From Ochromonas danica (taxonomy: Eukaryota > Sar > Chrysophyceae > Chromulinales > Chromulinaceae), in NCBI GenBank assembly GCA_015146655.1, contig VKHL01000089.1, positions 54,833 through 118,832 of the forward strand: a stretch of DNA of 64,000 bases, given 5' to 3'. A program made the translations under genes and the position numbers. Of the stretch, positions 12,253-24,889 are shown one piece after another. The notes below the pieces were generated by a model. That model was not told where the DNA came from and ran no database searches. It was given only the letters and a program-made list of their open reading frames with translations. Position 1 is the first letter of the stretch, and each line of letters starts with the position of its first letter.

Positions 12253-13009
12253 GTTTGTCTTACAGAAGAAATGTTTTTGAAACCTTCTCGTTGACAAAGA
12301 GAATGACTAATAAAGGAAGATAAAGATGAGCTGTCTGATCTTCTCAGAGTAGTCTAGATCTGCTGATTGCAGTCTATTTCTGTGGAAATCAAGTGGTGGT
12401 CACTCTACTGTCTTCTCACCTCCTCCTCGCAATCGTGCTTCCAATCCAATGGAATGCAAGTTCCCGTCTCTAGACTCAAATTAGCAGGTTGGCTTAACGT
12501 TAGATAGTGTAATAATAATGGTATGTTAATATGAGTACTAAAAGAAGAATATATATTGAGTGCTTGGATGTTAATGATTACTACTACAAGTATGTTGTAA
12601 TGTCAATTTTAAATCCCATTTACATGGAATCCATGGATTGGTCTTCATTCCATGGATTCCACAGAGATTCCACTCGCTCATTGCTCAATTGCTACTTCAA
12701 TCAACATTCATGCGGTAATGTCGGGAACAGTTTTTGATGGATGCGAATGATGAGTCCGAGTGGATGTATAGCAAACTGAACTAAGAATTAGTGCACTTGA
12801 GGCTCCTGGCCATGGAGTTTGCAATAATCAACACGAGTTAGTTGTCTTTAACAAGGACAGACAGTCGTGGCTAACAAAACAAGTTACAGAGTTGGACCAG
12901 CAAAATAACGGAGAAGACAGTGAGCAAAGTAACAGTGTATCATCAACCTTTACAACTAATTAGACGACGACAACCACTACCACTCCTCATCGGATCAACT
13001 ATTACAAGT
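12017..13009. other. intergenic region with a TGGAATCCATGGA inverted repeat
   Basis: No gene is supported. It holds the promoter of the ABC transporter, a (TTG)n tract near 12220-12260, and a perfect 12-bp inverted repeat (12626-12637 and 12649-12660, 11-nt loop) centred on CCATGG cores. Confidence 0.5.
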
Positions 13010-14928
13010 TTAATATCTATGCCAGTAAGATCTTCTGCGGATCCAGTTGTAGTCAGGCAACTCATAGATTGGACCAATGGCGGCCAAAGCATGGTCTTCG
13101 TCGTTGATGAACTTGTTAGCAGTCTTCTTCACGTCATCAACTGTTAAGGCATCGATGCGAGCAAAGAGCTCAGCATTAGAGATTCTGCGGCCATAGGTGA
13201 GCATCTGGCGACCAATGTCCTCAGCAATGTTGGAAAAGGAATCCAACTGGATCAACATGTTAGCCTTGAGTTGAGTCTTAGCTCTCTGAACCTCATCCTC
13301 AGTGACATTGTGAGTGAGACGGACAAGGTTGCTCAATGTGTACCACATGGCATCGTCGAGCTTGTTATCAGGGGCAGTCAAGTAAATACCGAAGAGACCA
13401 GTGTCCTTATAGCAAGTGTTGAAGGTCATGAAGGAGTGAGCCAAGTCGTTCTCAGCAACATCCACAGCCAACTTCGAACCAGCATTTCTACCAGCAGCAG
13501 AGGTGCGATCCCAAGAACCCAGAATGGTCTGCATCAACATCAAAGGGAAGGAGTACTCAGAGGTCCAAGAAGCTCCCTCGAAGGCCAAAGCAATGTGAGC
13601 TTCCTATTCATCACATCAAAACACACAATCAGCATCATCACACAGAACATCAACGATCTTATATATATCACACAGCACCCAACATAATAACAATCAATCA
13701 CACACAATAGCTTGTACTCAGATAGTGGTGCATGTTCTATGTCGTTCATTATGACACCCATTCAGAACAGGTCTGTAATATGGGAACATGATCATCAACG
13801 TACTCCGCCATTATATATCCAGGATAATAGGCTATCCCCAGCCTAGCTTTACCAACAACATACATACTATGCTATACTATCCCAACTCATCGCTTACCTT
13901 CATGCTATCATAGCGGATTCTCTTGTCAGAGCCAGTGAAAAAGACAGGATCAGCCTTCACAAGGCCATTGCCAGTCTTCAGGCCACCGAAGTGCTTGTTG
14001 GTGAGGTCCACAAGCTGCTTGTGATCCACAGCACCAGCTGCAGCAATCACGAAGCGATCAGCGGTGTAGTGAGTGTCGATGTAGTTCTGAAGATCAGTGC
14101 GAGAAAGGTTGCGGATGTTCTCATTGGGGCCTAAGATGGTTCTACCCAAGCCAGTGCCTTGGAAAGCAGTAGCATGGAGCTCATCGAGGATGACCTCTTC
14201 GTATTGCTTGCCCACCTCCACACTCTCACGAAGGATCACATCACGCTCTCTGGCGATAGCAGCCTCATCCAAAGTAGCATTCTGCAAGATATCAGCCAAG
14301 ATCTCAACGGCCTTAGGCACATCATTCTTGAAAACACGAGCATAATAGACAGTCTGCTCTCTGGAGGTGTAGGCGTTCAAGTGACCACCCATGTTCTCAA
14401 TCTCCTTCTCCAGCTGAACTTGAGTCCTGTTCTTGGTACCCTTGAAGGCCATGTGCTCAAGGAAGTGAGCAGCACCGTTGTTCTGGGCAGTCTCATATCT
14501 GCTGCCAGCATCAATCCAGACACCAATAGCGGCAGTCTCACCATAGGCAGTCTGTTTAACACACCACACCGTCCATTACCTTCCAAAAATACATCTTTAA
14601 ATTTTATTAAGCTATCCTACCTCAGAAGCAACGCGCACACCATTGCCGAGCTTGGTCACCTCAGTGACGGGTGCAGAGGCAGCAAAAGGTGGGATGACAG
14701 GGCCATTGGAAAGAGAACGAAGAGAGGTCTTCAGACCCTAAAATGAAGCATTAAGAATATATTGCATGAGCAAATTTATTTGATAAGGAGATCTGATAAA
14801 TAGAAGAGATAGAGGTTGAGTTGCCGTCTGTCTGCTGCACTCCATCGTCTACTTGGCAAAACAACAACAAAAACCACAACAAAACAATTTTTAATTTTTT
14901 GTACCTTTTTAGCAAATCTTGTAAGCAT
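13010..14928 (-). CDS. PMPCB: mitochondrial processing peptidase beta subunit
   Basis: The catalytic metallopeptidase subunit that cleaves presequences from imported mitochondrial proteins in the matrix. Four exons: 14928-14905, 14737-14621, 14551-13898 and 13603-13010, which splice in frame to 462 residues, the usual family size. The start MLTRFAKK plus the next exon forms a basic, Ser-rich amphipathic presequence. The M16 zinc site HFLEH (in [12 protein letters not shown]) is intact, followed by the distal Glu region [20 protein letters not shown], so this is an active beta subunit, not the Gly-loop alpha subunit. The first exon is only eight codons long. In many eukaryotes this protein doubles as complex III core 1; the sequence alone does not decide that. 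It is divergent from the EF-P gene. Confidence 0.93.
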
Positions 14929-15243
14929 TTTCTTTAAGAAGTTGAAACAAGTCAAGCTAAAATAACAAGACAATTGCCGGCGTGATAGCAAACAAGGTTC
15001 TCTATCTTGTTGTCCATAGCGAGGGAGTCACCCCACCACTCCACAACTCCGCTGATGGGGGGTCTTTTCGGTTTTCGAATATTCGTACCGCCTGATGTGA
15101 AAATACAAAAGTACTGAAATACGAAAGTACGGAACTACGGAAATGGCCAATTCGTGCGTCGTTGCTCTGCTGGCGGGCGAGTTGTTGATGATTGAGATCA
15201 TCATCATCGTCCTTGCCATTCATCTCCATTAATAACTATTACA
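14929..15243. promoter_or_regulatory. 315-bp divergent promoter region, MPP-beta / EF-P
   Basis: The start codons of two organelle-targeted proteins face away from each other across this stretch. It contains a small cluster of AAAGTAC(T/G)GAA-type direct repeats near 15105-15140. No known motif is assigned, and shared regulation is an inference. Confidence 0.4.
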
Positions 15244-16040
15244 ATGTATTCTGGAGTATTTTTGGCAATTGTTGTTATTTTGTTGTCAACCATCCCAACT
15301 TCAGCTTTTAGATTAAATTCTGTGTCAAGATTTGGCAAGAATTTGCTCTCCAAGACTGTCTTAGGGGCGACCACTGCAGACTTCAAGAATGGCATGACCT
15401 TTGAGATCGGTAATAGACTGCATTGATTCTTGCTAGTGTACCCATGGAGAATGCATGGATTTACTTGGCTGGTTCTGTATGAGCCTTGGAGTGCATCTTC
15501 TCATGTTATCTCTTGCTTGTCTTGCTTGCAGATGGCGTTCCTGTGAGATTAATGGAGTTTCTTCATGTGAAGCCTGGCAAAGGATCTGCATTCGTGCGTA
15601 CTAAGATTAAGAACTTGACTAACGGCAGTGTGCAGGAGCGCACATTCCGCGCGGGAGAGTCGATCCAATTGGCGGAAGTGACCAAGACAGACATGCAGTA
15701 TACCTACACTGACGGAAATAGCATTTGCTTTATGAATATGGAAACTTTTGAAGAGGAACGCATTGACAAATCGATGATTTCGAACGAGAAGCTTCTTCTG
15801 GAAGGCCTCAGCTGCCAAGTGAGTGTATTTAATGGTAAAGTGATTGATGTGGTTCTTCCACAGCAAGTCACTTATACTGTTGCTGAGACTGCTCCTAACT
15901 TCAAAGGCAACACTGCTACTGGTGGCCAGAAGCCTGCTACTCTTAACTCGGGTGCTGTTGTTAATGTGCCCATGTTCATTGAAGTGGGAGAGAAGATTGT
16001 TGTCTCCACTGCTGATTGCAAGTACATTAGTAGGGCTTAA
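15244..16040 (+). CDS. efp: plastid-targeted elongation factor P (bacterial type)
   Basis: Relieves ribosome stalling at polyproline, here presumably in the plastid. Two exons, 15244-15409 and 15532-16040, joined in phase 1 for 224 residues. The N-terminus is a hydrophobic signal peptide (MYSGVFLAIVVILLSTIPTSA) followed by F at the cleavage site and a basic, Ser-rich transit-like stretch. This is the bipartite ASAFAP-like signal of stramenopile and other red complex plastids. The mature part has the three EF-P beta-barrel domains. The loop KPGKGSAF carries the lysine that is modified in bacterial EF-P. Eukaryotic cytosolic eIF5A is a different, shorter protein. An EF-P of alpha-proteobacterial origin for mitochondria is less likely because of the signal peptide. 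Confidence 0.88.
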
Positions 16041-16278
16041 ATAGAATCTTATTATATATTTGAGTTTTTTTCGTTTTGGTGAATCACCCTTCTTCACCTT
16101 GATAGGAGCACTTTCTCCACACATGGATGAACTATTTGATTGTGCTCCAAAACCAGTACATTCTTGATCAGTAGAGTTCCGGATTTGGATTTCGAAAAAA
16201 ATGCGGGATGAAATGATCCTCAAAACCGCATTATTTGATTTCAAACTGAAGGTTTTGCATTATAAAAGTCTAATGTCA

Positions 16279-16315
16279 GGGAGGGGACCCCAATAATGGG
16301 AGGGGACCCCAATAA
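16279..16315 (+). repeat. two tandem copies of a GGAGGGGACCCCAATAA unit
   Basis: Two near-perfect direct repeats of about 19 bp (16280-16296 and 16299-16315), each containing the palindrome GGGGACCCC, lie about 150 bp upstream of the beta-COP start. A TTCCATGGAATTCCATGGAA palindrome follows at 16328-16347. Position suggests a promoter element; function unknown. Confidence 0.6.
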
Positions 16316-16465
16316 ATTGTCGAGATTTCCATGGAATTCCATGGAATGGTCTCTCAGTCTCAGTGCGGTGTCACTGTGCTGTGGGAAGGCGAAGGCTTTG
16401 GCTTTGTTGTTGGGCAGAGACCTCATCGTCCTCATCCCCTCGATCTTCACCTCAAAGCATCGAAG

Positions 16466-19400
16466 ATGACTTCTGCAATTGATAAAAATTGCACTTTTCT
16501 TATTCTTAATGAAAGATCTTCTTCAGTCACTCAAGAAGAAATTTGTAAAGATTTAGAATCCAGTGATGTTCAATTAAAGATCAGGTGAGAAGGATTGTTT
16601 TGCTGTTTTCACCTTTTCTTCCTTCCGTCAAACCATGGAACCATCTCTTACTGTTTAATTCTCTTCTTCTTCTTCTTCTTCTTCTTCTTCTTCTATTGCT
16701 ACTATTTTCTTCTCATAGAGGTTTGAAAAATGCGATTCTGGCATTAATGGCAAATGAGAACTTGCCGCGTGTTCTCATGACTGTCATTCGGTAAGTACTC
16801 TCTCTCTCTCTTTCTGTCAGTCTCTGTCTAGTGCTCTGTCTAGTTGTCTCTATATCGAGTAGTCTCTCTGTCTACTAGTCTGTCAGGTCTTCTGTCTAGT
16901 AGTCTGTATTTTCTGTCCCTGCCATGACAGCAAACCCTCCGCAAGCCCTCTATTTCCTCTGTTGTGTTATTGTCGTTGTTGTTGTTGTTGTTGTTGTTCT
17001 TATTTTCAAATACACTCTCCTCGTACTCATTGCTGATCTATGTATATGTCTGGTATACAGATTCTGTATCACACAAGATGATCATGAGCTCAAGAAGACC
17101 TTGATGCTTTACTGGGAAATTGTTCCAAAATATGGAGCAGATGGCAAGCTATTACCTGAGATGATCTTAGTATGCAATGCTCTGCGTAATGATCTTATCA
17201 GTCCTAATGAATATGTTCGTGGCTCCATGTTGCGCTTCTTGAGTAAAGTTCGTGAGTTTGAATTGTTGGAACCTCTCATTCCCTCTGTTAAACAATGCTT
17301 AGAACATCGTCATGCATATGTACGACGACATGCCTTCCTTGCTGCCTACAGTATTCATCATCATTTTGGTGAGCAATTACTACCTGATGGAACAGAGATT
17401 ATCGAGAAGTTGATCGCCACAGAAAGTGATTCATCATCACGTAGAATGGCTTTTTTATTTATGGTCAATGAATCAGAGGCCATGGCTATTGACTATCTGA
17501 CCAACCATGTAGATGATATTAAGAGCTTTGGTGATGGCTTTGCTTTATTAGTCTTGGAATTGTCAAGAAAGGTCTGTCGTCGTGATCCCAATCAAAAGGC
17601 ACGCTTTGTCCGTTGCTTGTTCGACATGTTGAAAAGCGATAGCACTGCCGTGTCTTATGAAGCTGCATGGACTTTAGTTTCTTTATCAACTGCTCCTACA
17701 GCTGTTCGTGCTGCAGCCCAGACTTACGCAACCATCTTGACAACTTCTAGTGATAACAATGTGAAACTCATTGTTTTGGATCGTTTGACGGAGTTGAGAA
17801 AGTTCCATTACAAGGTCGTGCAGGAGATTTTATTAGATATTCTACGTGTTCTCTCCACTCCCAATATTACCATTTGTAAGAAAACCTTGTCTTTGACGGT
17901 CGATTTGGTATCTCCCCGAAACATTGAAGAGGTCATGTTGCTGTTGAAGAGAGAAGTCATTCGTGCCCAAGAGACGGAGATGGAGCATAGTGAAGAATAC
18001 AAGAATGCCTTGATCTCTACTATTCATAAGTGTGCTACTAAGTTCGCGGAGGTAGCAGACAGTGTAGTCTTGGTGCTCTTGGATTTCTTATCTGGTGAAG
18101 GAGGATATAATGTCATGGTCTGTGTGAAGAGTATTGTCGAGCAGTACCCTGCTTTCCGTCCTTCCATCTTGCGCAAGGTCATTGACAACTTGGATGAGAT
18201 TACACATGGTGATGCAATGCGTGTAGCCTTGTGGGTTCTTGGTGAGTATGCAGACACCATCGACCCCTCTGCTGGACAGAATATGTTATTTGATGCTTTC
18301 GAAGCAATCAAAGTTCTTGTAGGTGATGCTCCTTTCCCTTCTTTAAAGGATGGTGAGACTGTTATAAGTAAACGCGCGGAAGAAAGTGCGGTTTCTGCAA
18401 CTACTTTAGTAACGAAGAATATTGTTCTGGCAGATGGCACTTATGCTTCTGTGACATCCCAAGAGACCGTACATAATGCAGACACTAACACGGATGTGAA
18501 AATGTCTCATATGCGCAAGTTGATTTGCATGGGTGATATCCTTCTTGGTACTGTTGCGGCTGTGGCTTTGACTAAATTGGTCCTGAAAACCTCTCCTTCC
18601 GATGAGCAATCAGGTCGCTTGACATTGGACACTTTATTGGTTGCATCAGGTATTGGACATTTGGCGGAAACGAGACGCAATGGTCGTGTTGGTGTTCATG
18701 CTGACTGTCTCGATCGTTTGTCTCAATGCTGTCGCGTCTTGTTGGATCCTGCTTTGCGTGATATTCTCGAGCCCATCTTTTTGCGTTCTTGCCAAGATGC
18801 TTATAGTAATCTTGTGGCGAAGGAGAAAGTGGTGAAGAACCAGCAATTGGAGAACTCTATCAAGAAAGGCAAAGCATCTCAACCTGACGATCTCATTCAG
18901 TTCCGTCAATTGCGATCTTTGGCCGTTCAAGGTGGTCTTGAAATGGATCTTATGGATGCGGATGATATCTCTCGAGCTATTGGTAAAGATAGCAGTGCAT
19001 TAGAAGAAGCTGGCAAACTTCGTCATATCTATCAACTCACGGGTTATAGTGATCCTGTCTATGCTGAGGCTTCCGTGACAGTTCATGATTATGATATTGT
19101 CTTGGAGATGTTGATTATTAATCGTACACCCAATACCTTGACTAACCTAACTGTGGAGTTGGCTACTATGGGTGATTTAAAGATCTTGGAACGTCCCCAA
19201 GCTGTTACTATTGGACCATTGGATGAACGAAGAATGAGAACAAATATCAAAGTCTCTTCTACCGAGACCAGTCATGTCTTTGGTACCATTGTCTTTGATA
19301 ATGCGTCTAATGCACAACGCACTTATGTCAATCTGAATGATATTCAGTTAGATATCATGGATTATATTCGTGCAGGAGAATGCAGACATGATGATTTCCG

Positions 19401-19815
19401 TGCCATGTGGGAAGAATTTGAATGGGAAAACAAAGTTGCCATCAATACCAATATCACCGATTTGCATGCTTTCTTGCAACATATTATTCTCAGCACAAAT
19501 ATGTCTTGCCTGACTCCACTGGATGACTTGGAGGATAATGGGCATGCTACTAATTTCCTTGCTGCCAATCTTTATGCACGATCTGTCTTTGGAGAAGATG
19601 CTTTGGTGAATGTCTCTGTGGAGAAGAAAGAAGAGGAAGGTGGCAAATTGGGTGGTTATATCCGTATTCGTTCGAAGACACAAGGAATTGCCCTGTCATT
19701 AGGCGATCGCATCACTGCGGTCCAGCGTTTGACAGGCGGAGATAAGGAAAATAATGGTGCTGCTTTGCCTGCTGCTGGCGCTACGACTGTTGCGCCAGCT
19801 GTGGAGGAGCATTAG
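16466..19815 (+). CDS. COPB1: coatomer subunit beta (beta-COP)
   Basis: Large subunit of the COPI F-subcomplex that coats Golgi-derived vesicles and works with Arf1. Three exons, 16466-16584, 16719-16790 and 17061-19815, splice to 981 residues, close to the usual 950. The N-terminal two thirds is an adaptin-like HEAT solenoid, with conserved LMTVIRF, YWEIVPKYG, GSMLRFLSKVREFELLEPL and CLEHRHAYVRRHAF. The C-terminus holds the appendage domain, including the QLTGYSDPVYAEA and PQAVTIGPLDERR regions typical of beta-COP. Introns 1 and 2 are pyrimidine-rich (long CTT and TTG/CTGT tracts). A short Ala/Val-rich tail ends the protein. Confidence 0.95.
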
Positions 19816-19971
19816 ATACAGTAGCTGGTCGAGATTAGGCCCTGATAACATTTAAGTCATTCTTTCCTCTTGATCAGTTTTGTCGACCCCTTTGTTCACG
19901 CACACCAGGGATTTACGGTTTATCGGGTATGTACATACTGTAGCTGTTCTATCTATCTATCGTCGCACAAC

Positions 19972-22900
19972 TTAAACATAGCTAACGTCCGCAAAGAACT
20001 TCACTTGTCCGTCGTAGCCTGCACTCGCAACTTGAGGAAGCAATGGATGGAAAGCCACCGAGGTCACAACATCCTTGTGTCCCATATGCTTTATATATCC
20101 TTTCTGAACGAACATGTCGTAGATATAGACGCTATTGTCTTCGGACCCAGTGGCAATATATTTGCAATTGGGAGAAATGGCATTGTGTATAGTTTCCCTT
20201 CTATGGACATGATCAGCATAGTATTGAGATACCGCACTAGTCCGTAGATCATACAACAAGATACGTCCATCTGGAGCATTTGTTAGGTACATGCTATAAG
20301 CTTGCCGAGGAAGGGAAACATGCTTGGAAGGAGTAGGTAAGGTAATAGACGACAAGTTCTTTTCATGTCCATGCTGGAAGGACCTTGCAGTCGCTCCCGT
20401 CTCAGCGTCTAAAATATGCATTTGCCTAGGTAACATTATACAAGACGACGATTAAAAAATCCATCAGTCATTGCCAAGATGCAAAACAAAGGCCCTACTT
20501 GTCGGAGGTTGAGACCAAAATTAAAGGAGATTGGACTGTGTTGAGGGCTGCCAATGCGCAAACATTGTGACTCTCACCATCTGTACAGAGTATGTACTGT
20601 ATAATAAGCTGTGTTTGTTTAATTTGCAGAAGTGGGAAATATCGCTTACTACTTTGGAAGTCCCACTTGTGGTGAAGCTTGTAGCTTCCAGTGTGTAGAA
20701 ATCGAGTCAAGTCGTTTGTATTATGCTCATTGCTAGTGGGATCAACATTGTATTTGTACATCAAAACTGTAGATTTCACCGCCTAAACAATTCTATTAGT
20801 CCAACAACAAACTGCAACAGATAGACTATACTGATCGATGTGAATACTTACCAGAAGAACAAATCGATCGTGATAGAAGTAGATAGCATGCTTTATTTCC
20901 TCCCCATAAGGTTTGTTGCGACTTTTAGAAGTACCTCCACCTAAAGAAATTGAAGGAGGTGGTTTACTTGTATACTTGGTGACAGTGCTATTACCGTTGC
21001 TTGAAATTGAGCGATCAAATGTGTTATATACAGCATCGGCCTGTTTATACAAATGTGAAAAGGTCACCAATGAGGTGTCCGTCTTGCTCTCTGACCATAT
21101 TCGTGCTGTTTGATCACGTGAAGCTGACAATAAAGAATACTTCTCATTTACATTCCTCAAATGAGAAAACTGCACGGATGTGACAGCATTGTCATGCCCA
21201 CTGAACGTGATAGATTCATATTGATTCCTTTGATTATTCTTGGGCATTTTCAATGAAACAATAGTGTGATTATGGCAAGCCAATGCCAAACGACTACCAT
21301 CAGCGCAAAAGTTCATGTGATAGATTGGACTGTTCACAGGCATGGCTCCATTGGTTTTCCCACTCATCCGTTCTGGATAATCCAAATGTGCCTGATAGAG
21401 GTTCATCATTTCGCAATCCATTGGATACATTCTAATCTTATGTCCGCCAACAGGTAATTTAGATTGTGCACTGGCCATACGAGGTGCAGATGTTGACCTA
21501 ACTCCATTTCCTCTTGCAACTTTTGGAGCAACTCCATTATAGCGACGTGGAGGCTGTTTATTACTATTTTGTCCATATCCAGAAGATTTAATATTCTTAT
21601 GAAATGTGACAGGCTGATCGACAATTTGCCCAAGGCTGTTTCTGCGTGGAGCTTCCCAATCTCCACGGCTGCGGATTCTAGCGCTATTGCTGCTATCAGG
21701 CTTTAAAGCACTACTGGAGGATGTTCGTTTAACCGAACCTACTCCAGGTTTTACACTTAAACTTTCACCTCGCTCAATAGCTAATAAAGATCCCTCCCTC
21801 ATATTGTCCACGGGTCGAAAGAAATCTATTTCTTCCCCCAGTATTTCTTCTTCTTCTTCTCTGTATGACACTCTAGTGTTAGTATTAGTCATATTATCCT
21901 GCGCTACTTCTTGTATATCCTCTTCCATCTGTCTTCGATGTATACTTGAAGTCATATCTTTCTCCGCTAGTCTATGCTGTTGTATATATTGGTGGGGTCC
22001 ATTAGTATCTGTTATTTCATCAAAAGCAAGTTCATGTTCAGCCAGTTGGCCAAAGCAGAGACTTGTTTGTTCGTTTAGCTGAAGAATGAGATTCATGCCA
22101 TGTCCATCATCGTGAAATAAGGCTTTAGCCGATATAATAGACATATCAAACCCGAGAAGCTTCCAAGGAATGTAACGACGTGGTCGTAAAGCCTGTACCA
22201 AACAGAAAGTTAATGTTAGGATTTCTATTTCACATCGTATCGTAAATGCCCCTTTGGAGGCAAAGGCTCTCTCACCTCATCACAAACGACAATACCAACC
22301 GATGTTAGTATGCAAGTCTTTTGAATACAGTCTAATCGCTGAGGATGAGCAGCAACGACTACTGAGAAAGGAATAAGACTCGTGGTAGATGATGTTGATG
22401 ATGATGATCCACCACCATGTGTTGTATGTTTGATCGCTCTGTTCAATGGCAACCATGCTTCCTCATGACAACTACTATACAAAGATCTTCCTCCATCAAA
22501 ACCTTCCCATCTCAGACGGTATTGTCGTATTTGAGAACTATACAATAAGTACAGTAGATTGAAATCAGGGAAATACTCTATCCTTTGGATGACTTCCCCG
22601 ACATTCTCTACACTGACATCTTCCCGTCCAATTAGCATAACATGATTGTCTGCTAGAGTGAATATCTATTAACAAAACCAGGTCGTCATTATCATCCATT
22701 AACATAGACTACTACCAACAAATAACAACTTACCAATAACACTCCTTGATGTAACACAACTATGACAAATGTCTGTGCAAGACGGACTTCAATAGTCACA
22801 TCAGCTATGTCTATGGGAGTATCTCGAGGGATATAGTCATGAAGATTCATCACTTGAAGAGCATTTAGTTCGTCATCCCATATCTCTATGATGGTCTTAA

Positions 22901-23321
22901 ACCACACAGCAAGACGACAACATTCACTAGAGAGAAACAACTTGACACCATGAATCCTCTCTTTCATGATAGAAGAAGAACGATCATGTACCATCTCAAC
23001 TCGACTCAAAGGATCTCTCATGACAAAGAGATGATGAACCATGAGTTGATTTGTAGTGAAGAGGACGAGGACGACAGCGACTGTCTTCTCATCCATCTGA
23101 TAGCATTGACTGACAAGACCTTCATATCCTCCTAGTGGAAGCTCTTTATGGTAAAGTGAGGAGACTTCATTCAAGAAACTGAAGTTTTCAGTTTGCATGG
23201 TATCCATGCCCTCCCAGAGGGAGAGGTAAGGTCTGGCCTGCTGCCTCTTATCATCATATTCAATTGCGGCGATGAAGGGCCAAGAGAAGGAAAAGCTCTT
23301 AATGGCACTGTCTCCAGTCAT
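19972..23321 (-). CDS. WD40-repeat protein, WDR27-like
   Basis: Function unknown in the family; WD40 propellers are scaffolds. Five exons, 23321-22734, 22665-22276, 22192-20852, 20782-20499 and 20425-19972, splice to 1018 residues with consistent phases. The C-terminus contains clear WD units: SGHDNAVTSVQFSH ... SASRDQTARIW, then YLTNAPDGRILLYDLRT, YIATGSEDNSVYIYDM and MGHKDVVTSVAFHP. The last 120 residues resemble human WDR27 in order and spacing, as far as I can recall that protein. The N-terminal propeller is degenerate. A Ser/Arg-rich, probably disordered insertion lies between the two propellers. It could instead be another tandem-propeller protein. It converges on beta-COP with 156 bp between. 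Confidence 0.65.
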
Positions 23322-23690
23322 CCTTAGACCGACACTCTATCAACAGATACTCTAGAGACCTCTCCAATTGACTGAGGTTGTCAATCTAATTTGATCATTT
23401 TCTATCTGGGTATTTGGAGATTTGGTCTGGATATTTGGTCTGGATATTTGGTCTGTATATAATGCCCACTAGAAAGTTACAAGAGTTTGGTGTTACAGTA
23501 TAAGAATTAACCTTTCAGTGTTGCATACTTTTCTATTATATTAAAAGCAACAATGGCATTACAAGAGACGAGATGTAATTCAAAAGCTCTATTAGCCATG
23601 GAACACATTCGCTCAGAATGGTTGCTAATGTCAATCAAGGGGGACAGGATAATAGCCAGGCTGTCAGGTCATAGATAGAGTTGACCTGTT
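23322..23690. other. intergenic region with short tandem repeat
   Basis: Holds the promoter of the WD40 gene and the 3' flank of the EEP gene. Three tandem copies of a 13-14-bp ATTTGGTCTGGAT unit lie at about 23419-23459. No gene is seen. Confidence 0.5.
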
Positions 23691-24605
23691 TTAGAGATGC
23701 TTCACATTAATAGTGGAGATAATAGCCCAGTGGTCAGAAGCATATTGCTGCTTGTCGCCATAGACATACATATCCACTGTCCAATCCTTGGTCTCGTAGG
23801 ATGCAATAGAAGGATTAGCAGCAAAGAAGATATGATCAATAGATTCATTATAATCATAATCTGGTAGAGGAGAAAGATTCGAAGCAACAACATGACTTGG
23901 TGAGAAGAAATACGAATCTTGTAAATAGACTTCTGCTGAGGTGTTAGTCAGGATAGAGTAGGCATTGTTATTCGCAGTCTTGCTATTGAAGTCACCAGTC
24001 CATAGCACAGGATATTCCTTTGCTAATGGAGCTGTAAATTGCAACAATTCCTTGGCACTTTCCACACAATCAACATCCTTTCCTTCTAGATCATCTCCAT
24101 GATCAAAGTGAGTAGTACCAAAATAAAACAATGAATGATCTTCTTTATCCTCTAGTAAAGCATAGATAGCAATACGTGGAACAGCAAAACGATCAAATCC
24201 GATAGGAATAGAAGCATTAGGTCCTAACCAGAAATGATTGATTGATTTCACTCTAAATCGATCCTCTTTATAGAAGATAGTAGCATCAGGATAGGCTCCC
24301 CATGGAAGCCAAGTGACATTATTATCAAAGAGAGCACGGTATCCTTTGGGTAGTAATTGGTAGACATCCGCAGGGAAGATTGGCTCTTGGATTCCAATAA
24401 GGTCTGGATTATAACGAGAAAAGGTATCTTTCTCATTTTGTACACGTTCATTCCAAGAGGCACCATTTTCATGTTTTAAGTCACAAAAGCGGCAATCAAT
24501 ATTGAACGACATGATCTTCACTTCTCCTGCTTGTCCAACATGAAACAAAGCAAGGAAGCAGAAGAAGAAGCATAATAAGGTCATCATAGCAGCAAAACTT
24601 CTCAT
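23691..24605 (-). CDS. secreted endonuclease/exonuclease/phosphatase (EEP) family protein
   Basis: A metal-dependent phosphodiesterase of the DNase I/sphingomyelinase fold; substrate unknown. The 304-residue single-exon product starts with a clear signal peptide (MRSFAAMMTLLCFFFCFLALFHVGQA). Catalytic motifs appear in order: SFNID, IGIQEP (metal-binding Glu), GTTHFDH, WTGDFNSK (Asp and Asn) and SDHWAI (general-base Asp-His). All key residues are present, so it should be active. Four N-x-S/T sites fit a secreted or vacuolar glycoprotein. The ATG at 24605 is chosen over one 13 codons upstream because it starts the signal peptide. It is divergent from the next gene across 284 bp. Confidence 0.82.
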   Translation of the reverse strand: MRSFAAMMTLLCFFFCFLALFHVGQAGEVKIMSFNIDCRFCDLKHENGASWNERVQNEKDTFSRYNPDLIGIQEPIFPADVYQLLPKGYRALFDNNVTWLPWGAYPDATIFYKEDRFRVKSINHFWLGPNASIPIGFDRFAVPRIAIYALLEDKEDHSLFYFGTTHFDHGDDLEGKDVDCVESAKELLQFTAPLAKEYPVLWTGDFNSKTANNNAYSILTNTSAEVYLQDSYFFSPSHVVASNLSPLPDYDYNESIDHIFFAANPSIASYETKDWTVDMYVYGDKQQYASDHWAIISTINVKHL

Positions 24606-24889
24606 TCTGGTGAGGTCTATAGACGAGGATGGAATGAAGATCAAGAGTGAATAGTCTGGTGGTGGTTGATACTGCAGTCTCTGTCTGGTCTGTTTGTTTG
24701 TCTTAGTCCATTGCCACAGTCTAACAAGATTCGATTCATTCCTGCTGTAGATTCACTACCCCCCTCTCACCAAAATCAACTATTAGGGTTTACAAATCAT
24801 AAATCCCATAACAGACAAGATTGGCAGATTCTACCGGAACATGAACTTAAGAAGTCGTTAACTTAAGAAAAAGAGTCCCAGTAGACTAA

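Noticed and set aside
12741-12780. Hammerhead-ribozyme-like or C/D-box-like sequence (TGATGAGTCCGAG ... GCAAACTGA)
   Set aside because: The conserved GAAA of the hammerhead core and a third stem are missing, and the C-box to D-box spacing (22 nt) is too short with no terminal stem for a snoRNA.
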